NCBI RefSeq assembly: GCF_009749465.1
Contig: NZ_WBIS01000002.1
Span: forward strand, 1 to 64,000
DNA length: 64,000 nucleotides
Direction: 5' to 3'
Source: Agromyces terreus
GTDB taxonomy: Bacteria; Actinomycetota; Actinomycetes; Actinomycetales; Microbacteriaceae
Part shown: piece after piece, positions 8,996 to 15,977 of the stretch
How positions within the stretch are numbered: the stretch's first letter is position 1
Layout of the letters: every line of letters begins with the position of its first letter
Notes under the pieces: generated by a model
The model's input: the letters and a program-made list of their open reading frames with translations, nothing else
The model's database searches: none
What the model was told of the DNA's origin: nothing
Position numbers and translations under genes: made by a program

Positions 8996-10135
8996 GTGGG
9001 CTCGACGACGAGCACGACCCGGCCGAACGGCCTGCGGCTCGCCCTGCTGGGCGTCGGCGTCTCCGCGGGATGGCTCGCCCTGACCCTCATCACCGGCGGC
9101 CAGAGCGCCACGGCCGACGACGGCGACCGGCCCGGCCTGCTCGGCTCGGTCGGCTCCCTGCTCGGCGGCGTCTCGCAGACCACCGACGCGGTCGGCGACG
9201 CCCTCGACACGGTCGTCGACGCCGTCGCGGCCCCCGTCGAACGGATCCTCGAACCCGTCACGGCCCCCGTCGCCGAGATCGCGCCCGCGCCGGTCGCCGA
9301 GGTCGTCACGGCCGTTCCCGACGTCGTCGGCGAGACCGCGGCCGCGGCGGACTCCGTGGTCGAGGCCGTCGACGGCGCCGTCACCGGCACGGTCGGGACG
9401 GTGACCGGGACGGTGACGGATGTCGCGAGCGGCGGCACCGTCGGCGCGATCGTCGATCCCGTGGTCGGCGCCGTCGACCACGCAGCAGGTTCGACGCCGA
9501 TCGTCGGCGATCTCGTGCGGGGCGTGCTCGGCGAGCGCGGCCTCGGCGGCGTGACATCCCCCGTGACCGGACTCCTCGACGACGTCGTCGGCGGGGTCGT
9601 CGGCGCGACCGGGGACCTGCCGGGCGGCATCCTCCCCTCGCTTCCCTCGGTCCCCGAGGTTCCGCTGCTTCCCGGCACGGGCTCGCCCGTCGAACCGGGT
9701 TCGTCCGGACCTTCCGGCCCGCAGGTCGAACCCGCGATTCCGGGCCTCCCGCCGTCATCGCCGGCGGGGGACGCGGTTGCGGCCCCGGCCGCTTCCTCGG
9801 CCGCCCTTCCGCGCGCCACGCGCCACGCGGCATCCGACGTCCTGACCCGACCCCCGTCCGACGCGCGCTCCTCGGTCGAGCCGCCGCTCGCGGTGCCGAC
9901 CGCGCCCGACCCGCAGGATCTCGCACCGCCGGGCGGCGATCGCCCGCCGGCCGTGCCCTCGGGTTCCGGCGGCCCGGGCTCGGGCGCCGGTTCGGGCGGC
10001 GGGTCCGCCGCGCCCGGTTCCGATGCGGTCGACGCCTCGCTCCTGCTCGATGCCACGGCGTCGCTCGCGCTCTCCTCGGTCGACGACGCGCTGCCGTCCT
10101 CGCCCGTGCACGAGACCGACACCACCCCTGACTGA
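8996..10135 (+). CDS. Secreted Val/Asp/Gly-rich repeat protein
   Basis: A protein of 379 residues with a likely signal peptide: a basic start, a hydrophobic stretch LRLALLGVGVSAGWLALTLI, and a possible cleavage after QSATA near residue 40. The mature part first has short amphipathic repeats rich in VxDxVxxPV (about 45-210), then a disordered Pro/Ser/Gly region. There is no cysteine in the mature part, no membrane anchor and no sortase motif. A GTG at 8996 preceded by GGGGGTG is taken as the start; an in-frame ATG at 8900 would bury the signal peptide behind 32 residues. It is followed 112 bp later by the chaplin-like gene, so a shared surface role is plausible. No known family recognised. Confidence 0.6.
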   Translation: MGSTTSTTRPNGLRLALLGVGVSAGWLALTLITGGQSATADDGDRPGLLGSVGSLLGGVSQTTDAVGDALDTVVDAVAAPVERILEPVTAPVAEIAPAPVAEVVTAVPDVVGETAAAADSVVEAVDGAVTGTVGTVTGTVTDVASGGTVGAIVDPVVGAVDHAAGSTPIVGDLVRGVLGERGLGGVTSPVTGLLDDVVGGVVGATGDLPGGILPSLPSVPEVPLLPGTGSPVEPGSSGPSGPQVEPAIPGLPPSSPAGDAVAAPAASSAALPRATRHAASDVLTRPPSDARSSVEPPLAVPTAPDPQDLAPPGGDRPPAVPSGSGGPGSGAGSGGGSAAPGSDAVDASLLLDATASLALSSVDDALPSSPVHETDTTPD

Positions 10136-10247
10136 CGGGGACCGTTCCGCCGCCCGCGGGCCGTCCATTCGGCGCGCCGGCACGGCGGACACGGTCATCG
10201 CCCCACCCGTTGGGGCATCGAAACCCAGTTCAGTCAGGAGAATCATC

Positions 10248-11603
10248 ATGAACCTCAAGCGGTTCGCCATGAGGGCGCTGTACGCGACCCTCGCAACGGG
10301 GGGCCTGACGCTCCTCGGCGCCGGCGTCGCGCACGCGTCCGAAACGGGCGGCGACGACGGCATCCTCTCGGGCACGCAGGCGATCGTCTCGATCGCCGTT
10401 CCGGTGACGGTCTCGGGCAACGGCATCTCGATCATCGGCGACTCGTCGTCGACGGATGCCGCGACCGAGTCGGCACCGGCACCGGCGGCGGAGCCCGAAG
10501 CCGCCACGAGCGGCGACGACTCGCTGCTCGGCGGCCTGCAGGGCCTCGTCGACGTCGCGATCCCCGTGACCGTGGGCGGCAACGCCGTCTCGGTCATCGG
10601 CGACAGCGAGTCGACGGATGCCGCGACCGAGTCGGCACCGGCACCGGCGGCGGAGCCCGAAGCCGCCACGAGCGGCGACGACTCGCTGCTCGGCGGCCTG
10701 CAGGGCCTCGTCGACGTCGCGATCCCCGTGACCGTGGGCGGCAACGCGATCAGCGTCGTCGGCGACTCGTCGTCGACCGGCGCCGCGAGCACCGTCGGAA
10801 CGTCGGCACCGACCGGAGCCGAGGGCAGCGCCTCGACCTCGGGCGAGAACGGGATCCTCGGCGGCACGCAGGCCGTCGTCGACGCAGTCGTCCCGGTGAC
10901 CGTGGGCGGCAACGCCGTCTCGGTCATCGGCGACAGCGAGTCGGCGGATGCCTCGACCCAGGTCGCGGGCGGCTCCGGCTCGAGCGCGGGCGGCGCATCC
11001 ACGAGCGGCGACGACTCGCTGCTCGGGGGCACGCAGGCGATCGTCGGCGCGGCCGTTCCGGTGACCGTGGGCGGCAACGCCATCTCGGTCATCGGCGACA
11101 GCCGGTCGGCGGATGCCTCGACCCAGGTGGCCCCGGAAACCTCGAGCGGTTCCGCCACCACAGGCGGGCTCGGCGGACTGCTCGGGGGAACGCAGCTGCT
11201 CCCGTCGCTGTCACTGCCCGTCACGGTCGGGGGCAACGCGATCTCCGTCATCGGGGACAGCACGACGGAGGGGACCTCGACGGTCGTCGACCCGGGAGAC
11301 CCCGGTGACCCGGGCGACCCCGGCGAGCCCGGCGACCCGGGTGACCCCGGAGACCCCGGCGACCCGGGCGAGCCCGGTGCTCCGGGAACGCCCGGCGAGC
11401 CCGGTGACCCCGGCAACGCCGGAACTCCGGTCACCGGCGGAACCGCGACGGTCGCGTCCACGACGGTGACCGGCGTCGCGGGATCGAGCGGAGGCTCGCT
11501 GGCCTCCACCGGTGCGGAGACGGGCGTCCTCCCGTTCGCGGGGATGCTCCTCGCGCTCGGCGTGCTGCTCGTCGGCATGCGGCGGTTCGCACTGCGCCGC
11601 TGA
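10248..11603 (+). CDS. Cell-wall-anchored six-repeat chaplin-like protein
   Basis: A 451-residue exported protein. A signal peptide (1 to about 30, ending GVAHA) is followed by six copies of a roughly 50-residue unit with the core VPVTVGGNAISVIGDS (first core about residues 51-66, last about 323-338). This resembles the chaplin (DUF320) core of streptomycetes, where short hydrophobic secreted proteins coat aerial hyphae as amyloid films, but the paired cysteines are absent. After the repeats come 15 Gly-Asp/Glu-Pro triplets, then LASTG (residues 418-422), a hydrophobic helix and the basic tail RRFALRR. LAxTG is the class E sortase signal used by long chaplins. The ATG at 10248 follows CAGGAG. 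Predicted role: covalently anchored surface-film protein (inference). Confidence 0.78.
   Translation: MNLKRFAMRALYATLATGGLTLLGAGVAHASETGGDDGILSGTQAIVSIAVPVTVSGNGISIIGDSSSTDAATESAPAPAAEPEAATSGDDSLLGGLQGLVDVAIPVTVGGNAVSVIGDSESTDAATESAPAPAAEPEAATSGDDSLLGGLQGLVDVAIPVTVGGNAISVVGDSSSTGAASTVGTSAPTGAEGSASTSGENGILGGTQAVVDAVVPVTVGGNAVSVIGDSESADASTQVAGGSGSSAGGASTSGDDSLLGGTQAIVGAAVPVTVGGNAISVIGDSRSADASTQVAPETSSGSATTGGLGGLLGGTQLLPSLSLPVTVGGNAISVIGDSTTEGTSTVVDPGDPGDPGDPGEPGDPGDPGDPGDPGEPGAPGTPGEPGDPGNAGTPVTGGTATVASTTVTGVAGSSGGSLASTGAETGVLPFAGMLLALGVLLVGMRRFALRR
10448..10747 (+). repeat. Perfect 138-bp direct repeat inside the chaplin-like gene
   Basis: Bases 10448-10585 and 10610-10747 are identical over 138 bp with an offset of 162 bp (54 codons). 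The copies encode the linker rich in APAPAAEPEA and the start of repeats 2 and 3. Identity at silent positions points to a recent internal duplication or gene conversion, and makes the repeat number prone to change. Confidence 0.9.
11295..11429 (+). repeat. Collagen-like Gly-Asp-Pro triplet repeat
   Basis: Fifteen consecutive Gly-X-Y codons triplets, mostly GDP and GEP and ending GNA, GTP, form an acidic stalk between the chaplin-like domains and the LASTG anchor. At DNA level this is a 9-bp tandem repeat, so length variation by slippage is likely. Whether it folds as a collagen helix or as an extended wall-spanning stalk is unknown. Confidence 0.85.
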
Positions 11604-11610
11604 GTCACGG

Positions 11611-11651
11611 CGAAGCGGCGGTCCGGGCCCGACGCCCGGTCCGCCGCTTCG
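11611..11651 (+). terminator. Terminator after chaplin-like gene
   Basis: A 17-bp stem with a single T-T mismatch (CGAAGCGGCGG-T-CCGGG and its complement) around a 7-base loop, 7 bp after the chaplin-like stop. There is no clear U tract, as is common in GC-rich actinobacteria. It also lies downstream of the convergent mocR gene. Confidence 0.7.
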
Positions 11652-11728
11652 GCCTGCCGCCGAGACCCGGCGCGAACCCGTCGGAACGCCGCGCCCGCGC
11701 CCGAGGACGCCGACCGCCGGCCGACGCC

Positions 11729-13180
11729 TCAGACGACCGACGCGAGCAGCTCGGGCTCGGGCTCGCCGAGCGGCGCCCCCGCGAGGGACCGCCACGCTCG
11801 CGCGAGCGCCTGCACCGCGGCATCCGTCGCCTCCGGCGTCTGGCAGATCGGAAGCCGCAGGAATCGCTCGAAGGCCCCGTCGATGCCGAACCGCGGGCCG
11901 GCCGTGATGATGAGCCCCTCGCGGCGTGCGGCGAGGACGAGCTGCGAGCTGACCGGCGCGCCGAGTCCGGCCCAGGTCACGATGCCGCCGTCGACATGCG
12001 GCACCCGCCACTCCGGCAGCAGCTCGGCGACCCGACGCTCGAGCCGGTCGCGACCGGCCCGCAACTGCTCGCGCCGCAGGGCCAGCACGTCGTCGAAACG
12101 CTCGAGGGCACGGGCCACGAGCAGCTGCTCGAGGATGGGCGTGCCGAGGTCGCCCGGCGAACGCGCCGCGAGGAGGCGGCGGATGAGCGGGCGCTCGGCC
12201 CGGATCCATCCCACCCTGAGCCCGCCCCAGACGGTCTTGCCGACGCTGCCGATGAGCACCGCACGGCCATCGGCGGCCATCGGGGGGAACTCGCCCGGCC
12301 GGTCGATGTCGAGTTCGGCGATGGTCTCGTCGGCGATGACGACGGTGCCCTGCCCCGCAGCGGCGTCGAGCACCCTCGCCCGGGACTCGCGGCTCATGGT
12401 GCGACCCGTCGGGTTCTGGAAGTCGGGCATGAGGTAGGCGACGACGGGGTTCGCGTGCCGGATGGCCTGGACGATGCCGTCCGCCTCCGCGCGGTCGGCG
12501 GCCGCCGCGGTGGCGCCGGACTCGTACGGCACGACCGGCGCGCCGACGAGCCGTGCGCCGGCGCCGCGCAGCGCCTCGTACGCGTGCGGGTAGGTGGGGG
12601 TCTCGATGAGGGCGCGGTCGCCGCGCGAGATGAGGGCTCTCGAGACGAGGGCGATCGCGTGCTGGGCGCCGATCGTGACCATGATCTGGTCGGGGGAGGT
12701 CGGCAGTCCGCGGACGGCGTAGCGATCGGCGATCGCCTGCCGGAGCGCCGGGATGCCGATGGCGTCGTACCCCGCGTCGCCGAGGTGCCCGGGCAGATCT
12801 TCGGCGGCCTGCCGCGCGAGGTCGGGCAGCCACGGCAGCGCGGAGGGCGCGGCCTTGGAGAAGTCGAGGTACTCGGACTCGAGGGGCATCGGGAGCATCA
12901 CGGGCGCTCCGGGCAGACGGGCGACGCTGCCGGAGCCTCGGACGCTGTGGAGGTGGTCGAACTCGCGCAGACGCCGATACGCGGCCGCGACCGTCGTGCG
13001 GCTCAGCCCGAGCCGGTCGGCGAGGTCGCGCTCGGCCGGGAGCCGCGTCTCGACCGGGATGCGGCCGTCGACGATGAGCAGGCGGATGCGGTCGGCGAGC
13101 GCTTCGTAGGCGCTGCCGGACCCTCGCCAGTCTCCCAGGAGCACGTCGAGCGCACGGGCGCTGAGGGATCGGTCGGCCAT
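11729..13180 (-). CDS. MocR-type (GntR-HTH/aminotransferase) regulator, YczR-like
   Basis: A 483-residue fusion. Residues about 20-90 are a GntR winged helix (LADRIRLLIVDGRIP, then LADRLGLSRTTVAAAYRRL). Residues about 110-480 are a fold-type I aminotransferase-like domain with the PLP-lysine segment SVGKTVWGG (about residue 313). In this family the aminotransferase domain senses PLP or an amino compound. It is divergently placed from a YczE-type membrane gene, and yczR/yczE pairs are a known MocR arrangement. The regulator therefore probably controls the neighbour and itself through boxes in the 61-bp intergenic space. The ATG at 13180 lies six bases after a TAAAGT -10-like box. Confidence 0.85.
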   Translation of the reverse strand: MADRSLSARALDVLLGDWRGSGSAYEALADRIRLLIVDGRIPVETRLPAERDLADRLGLSRTTVAAAYRRLREFDHLHSVRGSGSVARLPGAPVMLPMPLESEYLDFSKAAPSALPWLPDLARQAAEDLPGHLGDAGYDAIGIPALRQAIADRYAVRGLPTSPDQIMVTIGAQHAIALVSRALISRGDRALIETPTYPHAYEALRGAGARLVGAPVVPYESGATAAAADRAEADGIVQAIRHANPVVAYLMPDFQNPTGRTMSRESRARVLDAAAGQGTVVIADETIAELDIDRPGEFPPMAADGRAVLIGSVGKTVWGGLRVGWIRAERPLIRRLLAARSPGDLGTPILEQLLVARALERFDDVLALRREQLRAGRDRLERRVAELLPEWRVPHVDGGIVTWAGLGAPVSSQLVLAARREGLIITAGPRFGIDGAFERFLRLPICQTPEATDAAVQALARAWRSLAGAPLGEPEPELLASVV

Positions 13181-13186
13181 CAGGCC

Positions 13187-13235
13187 ACTTTAGGAGAATT
13201 GGATCTATACGGGAAGGCCAATCATCGAATTGGAT
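13187..13235. promoter_or_regulatory. Divergent mocR/yczE promoter with three ATTGG boxes
   Basis: Two direct ATTGGAT boxes (13198-13204 and 13229-13235) are exactly 31 bp apart, three helical turns. An inverted CCAAT (13218-13222) lies between them. Two direct plus one inverted box is a typical MocR operator plan. A TATACG (13206-13211) fits a forward -10 for yczE, and TAAAGT (complement of 13187-13192) a reverse -10 for the regulator. The boxes overlap both. Confidence 0.55.
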
Positions 13236-13241
13236 TGAGCC

Positions 13242-13931
13242 ATGCTTCGCCGCCCATCCTCGTTCCGCGACCCCGCGCCGATCCTCGCGCGCCGCCTTGT
13301 GCAGCTCTACCTCGGGCTGCTCCTCTACGGCATCGCGATCGCGCTCATCGTGCGGGGCGAACTCGGCGTCGCCCCGTGGGACGTGCTGACGCAGGGCGTC
13401 TCGAAGCAGACCGGCCTGAACTTCGGCCTCGTGACGGTGCTCATCAGCGTCGTCGTGCTGCTGCTCTGGATCCCGATTCGCCAGCGGCCCGGATTCGGCA
13501 CGATCATGAACGTGCTCCTCGTCGGCCCCGCGGCCGACCTCGGCCTGTGGCTGATCCCGGCGGGACTCGACCTCTGGGCGCGCATCCTCCTCCTGGCGGG
13601 CGGCATCGTCGTGCTCGCGATCGCCACCGGCCTCTACATCGGGGCGCACTTCGGCCCGGGCCCGCGTGACGGGCTCATGACCGGCATCCATCGGCGCACC
13701 GGATGGCGCATCTGGATCGTGCGCACGAGCATCGAGCTCGTCGTGCTCGGGGCGGGCTGGCTCCTCGGCGGCGACGTCGGCATCGGAACGGTCGCCTTCG
13801 CCCTGCTGATCGGCCCGCTCTGCGGATACACCATCCCGCTCTTCGCGATCCGGCGCACCCCCGATCGGACCGCGGATGCCGGCGCCTCCGGCGAGCGCGC
13901 CGTCGACGACACGGCGGCCGCGATCCCCTGA
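13242..13931 (+). CDS. YczE-family integral membrane protein
   Basis: A 229-residue protein with about five membrane helices, starting LVQLYLGLLLYGIAIALIV and containing the YczE-like segments GVAPWDVLTQG and GPGPRDGLM. These PWD and PRDG motifs recur in the two halves, as in YitT/YczE proteins. Transport substrate is not established; in Bacillus YczE affects lipopeptide production through a membrane-associated step. The last 30 residues are polar. It is transcribed away from the MocR regulator and presumably under its control. The family call is good; a link to pyridoxal or amine metabolism is only suggested by the regulator type. Confidence 0.8.
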   Translation: MLRRPSSFRDPAPILARRLVQLYLGLLLYGIAIALIVRGELGVAPWDVLTQGVSKQTGLNFGLVTVLISVVVLLLWIPIRQRPGFGTIMNVLLVGPAADLGLWLIPAGLDLWARILLLAGGIVVLAIATGLYIGAHFGPGPRDGLMTGIHRRTGWRIWIVRTSIELVVLGAGWLLGGDVGIGTVAFALLIGPLCGYTIPLFAIRRTPDRTADAGASGERAVDDTAAAIP

Positions 13932-13940
13932 GCCCGCGCC

Positions 13941-14092
13941 GGTCGAGGAGGCCCGCCAGGGCCGTCACGAGACCCCACGCCAGGTCTCGAGACGCTGCGC
14001 TCCTCGACCAGCGGGCGGCGCCGGTCGAGGAGGCCCGCCAGGGCCGTCTCGAGACCCCCACGCGCGGTCTCGAGACGCTGCGCTCCTCGACC
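13941..14092. repeat. Intergenic inverted repeat, family A, two units
   Basis: Two tandem units (13941-14009 and 14033-14092), each beginning GGTCGAGGAG and ending CTCCTCGACC with internal copies of TCTCGAGAC. Each can fold into a long hairpin. They fill the gap between the convergent yczE-like and MerR genes. Related units occur at 24520, 39053 and 55407. Confidence 0.85.
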
Positions 14093-14105
14093 GGCGGCCC
14101 GCGCG

Positions 14106-14864
14106 CTACAGGTTGCGCTCGGCGTACGCGGTCATCGCGTCCCGCACGAAGCGGGCGCCGTCGACGCCGCCGTAGTTCGCGCCGAAGCGCTCGTCGGCGA
14201 CGTACATCTCGGCGAGGCCGAGGAAGTACTCCCTGCTGGGGCCCTCGGCGCCGCCGCCCGGGGTTCCGGGGATGCCGCGCAGCCAGTCGAAGTGGCGCTG
14301 CGCGAGCGCCTGCGCCTCGTTGCCGGCCGGGTCGACGCCGCGTTCGGACGCGGCGATCCAGTCGGCGCTCAGCTGCGACATCCGCCCCTGCCAGTCCCGC
14401 TTCTCGTCGGCGCTCATCGAGCGCCACCACGCGTCGGACCGGGCGTAGGCGTCTACGCCCCAGCGCTGCTCGACCTCCTCCTTGTACTCGGTGTGGTCGA
14501 ATCCGTCGAACATCTGCTCTGCCATGAGTCGTTCACCTCCTTCCAATGCATCGATGGTGTGCTCGACCGACGCGATCTGCCGCGTCAGCCGGTGCTGCTC
14601 CCGGCGCAGCCACTCGAGGTGGCCGCGCAGGGCGTGGGGGGCTCGGTCCTCGCGGTCGAGGACCTCGGCGATCGCCGGGAGGCCGAGCCCGAGCTCGCGC
14701 AGCAGCAGGATGCGCTGCAGTCGCACGAGCGAGTCGGCGTCGTAGTGGCGGTAGCCGTTCGACGCGATGCGCGCCGGCGCCAGCAACCCGATGTCGTCGT
14801 AGTGACGCAGCGTTCGGCTGGTGGTGCCGGCGAGCTTCGCGATCTCCTGGATCGACCAGTCCAC
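14106..14864 (-). CDS. TipA-like MerR regulator with TipAS drug-binding domain
   Basis: A 252-residue regulator. Residues 1-70 are a MerR winged helix (SIQEIAKLAGTTSRTLRHYDDIGLL). Residues 75-110 are the coiled-coil dimer helix. Residues about 114-252 are a TipAS-type domain (WWRSMSADEKRDW, then DWLRGIPG and FVRDAMTAYAERNL). TipAS domains bind thiopeptides and some other antibiotics and trigger activation of the regulator's own promoter. The start is a GTG at 14864 with AAGGGAG upstream. A perfect Shine-Dalgarno and ATG inside the gene (ATG at 14525, Met114) suggest that the drug-binding domain is also made alone, as in Streptomyces tipA. Confidence 0.88.
   Translation of the reverse strand: MDWSIQEIAKLAGTTSRTLRHYDDIGLLAPARIASNGYRHYDADSLVRLQRILLLRELGLGLPAIAEVLDREDRAPHALRGHLEWLRREQHRLTRQIASVEHTIDALEGGERLMAEQMFDGFDHTEYKEEVEQRWGVDAYARSDAWWRSMSADEKRDWQGRMSQLSADWIAASERGVDPAGNEAQALAQRHFDWLRGIPGTPGGGAEGPSREYFLGLAEMYVADERFGANYGGVDGARFVRDAMTAYAERNL
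14533..14542 (-). promoter_or_regulatory. Internal ribosome binding site for a TipAS-like short protein
   Basis: On the reverse strand AAGGAGGTGA lies seven bases before an in-frame ATG (complement of 14523-14525). It is the strongest Shine-Dalgarno seen in this window. It sits exactly at the boundary between coiled coil and TipAS domain, so initiation here would give a free 139-residue drug-binding protein. Confidence 0.72.
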
Positions 14865-14912
14865 GTCTGCTCCCTTCGGTTCTCGGCCGGGGCGTTCAAC
14901 CCCACGGATGCC

Positions 14913-14943
14913 ACGGTAGAGGTTGACGTTACGTCAAGGTCAA
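14913..14943 (-). promoter_or_regulatory. MerR-type promoter with 19-bp spacer
   Basis: On the reverse strand TTGACC (14943-14938) and TACCGT (14918-14913) are separated by exactly 19 bp. The spacer contains the perfect dyad TTGACGT-T-ACGTCAA (14923-14937, as read on the forward strand). An overlong 19-bp spacer with a centred dyad is the hallmark of MerR-activated promoters, so the gene is predicted to activate itself when ligand binds. Confidence 0.8.
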
Positions 14944-14993
14944 GCTCGCGGCATCCGCTCGCACGAGACCCGCGGGGTTGCGCGGGGGCGAAA

Positions 14994-15032
14994 CGCGATA
15001 TATCGTGACATCCACAGACGCGATATATCGCG
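14994..15032. promoter_or_regulatory. Tandem CGCGATATATCG palindromes upstream of DUF4097-padR
   Basis: Two copies of an AT-centred palindrome, CGCGATATATCGTG (14994-15007) and the perfect CGCGATATATCGCG (15019-15032), are 25 bp apart, 50-90 bases before the DUF4097 gene. The AT-rich cores stand out in this GC-rich region. The likely ligand is the PadR protein encoded second in the operon. Confidence 0.65.
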
Positions 15033-15083
15033 AACAGGCTTCCGGATGCCGCAGGCATCCGCGCAGAGGAGAAGGAGCAGCCC

Positions 15084-15977
15084 GTGACCATGGAGAAGTG
15101 GGTCATCAACCCCGGAGAGTCGCGTGTCATCGACCTCGAACTCGTCCGCCGCATCAAGGTCGGCCTCATCGGCGGCAAGGTCGACATCATCGCGCACGAC
15201 GAACCGGGCGCCCGCGTCGAGATCAACGGCGTCACCGGCAAGGACCTGAAGGTCTCCATCGACGGCGACGTGCTCGAGATCGACCACCCGCAGCTCGGCT
15301 GGGACAACTTCATCGACGTCTTCAAGGGCTGGGCCGGCTCGGCGAAGGCCGACGTGTCGATCCTCGCGCCCCGTCACGTCGCGATGAAGCTCGGCATGGT
15401 CTCGGGCGACGCGCTCGTCTCGGGGTTCACGACCGACGCGAAGCTCAGCACCGTCTCGGGCAGCCTCGTCGTCGACAACCACGAGGGCGACGTCGAGATC
15501 TCGAGCGTCTCTGGCGAGATGTCGGTCGGCAACCACTTCGGCGCGATCGACGCGCACTCCGTGTCGGGCGACGTCATCGCCACGGGCGAGATCCGCAGGT
15601 TCCGGGCCGACACGGTCGCGGGCGACCTCATCCTCGACGCGCGGGGCACGCCGGGCTCGATCGACACCAACAGCGTCTCGGGCTCGCTGACGGTGCGCTA
15701 CGACGCGGGCGCGGGCGCGCGGTTCCGCATCAACACCGTCGGCGGCACGGTGCTGCTCGACGACACGCGCATCAAGGGCGTGCTCGGCAAGGGCTTCGAG
15801 CGCGTCACCGGCGAACTCGCGGGCGAATGGCTCGACCTCGCGGCCAACAGCGTGTCCGGGTCGATCTCGGTCATGACGCGCGTGCGCACGGGAGCGGCGG
15901 ATGCCTCCGGCGGGGCCGCGACCGCGACCGACGACGGGGCCGAGACGGCCGGCGCGAGCGACACGAGCGCAGCATGA
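15084..15977 (+). CDS. DUF4097-type beta-repeat protein
   Basis: A 297-residue protein with no signal peptide. From about residue 70 it is a series of short beta-strand repeats in which a Val-Ser-Gly motif recurs (GMVSGDALVSG, STVSGSLVV, SSVSGEMSV, HSVSGDVIA, NSVSGSLTV), typical of the DUF4097 right-handed beta-helix-like family. The last 35 residues are Ala/Thr rich. Function is unknown; members often sit with PadR or PspC-type envelope stress genes. A GTG at 15084 has GAAGGAG seven bases upstream; an ATG at 15090 is a possible alternative. It overlaps the following padR by ATGA, and the two palindromes upstream imply joint control. Confidence 0.78.
   Translation: MTMEKWVINPGESRVIDLELVRRIKVGLIGGKVDIIAHDEPGARVEINGVTGKDLKVSIDGDVLEIDHPQLGWDNFIDVFKGWAGSAKADVSILAPRHVAMKLGMVSGDALVSGFTTDAKLSTVSGSLVVDNHEGDVEISSVSGEMSVGNHFGAIDAHSVSGDVIATGEIRRFRADTVAGDLILDARGTPGSIDTNSVSGSLTVRYDAGAGARFRINTVGGTVLLDDTRIKGVLGKGFERVTGELAGEWLDLAANSVSGSISVMTRVRTGAADASGGAATATDDGAETAGASDTSAA

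Noticed and set aside
11499-11513. LPXTG-type sortase motif in the chaplin-like gene
   Set aside because: The motif reads LASTG, not LPXTG. It fits the LAxTG signal for class E sortases, so the class A reading is dropped.
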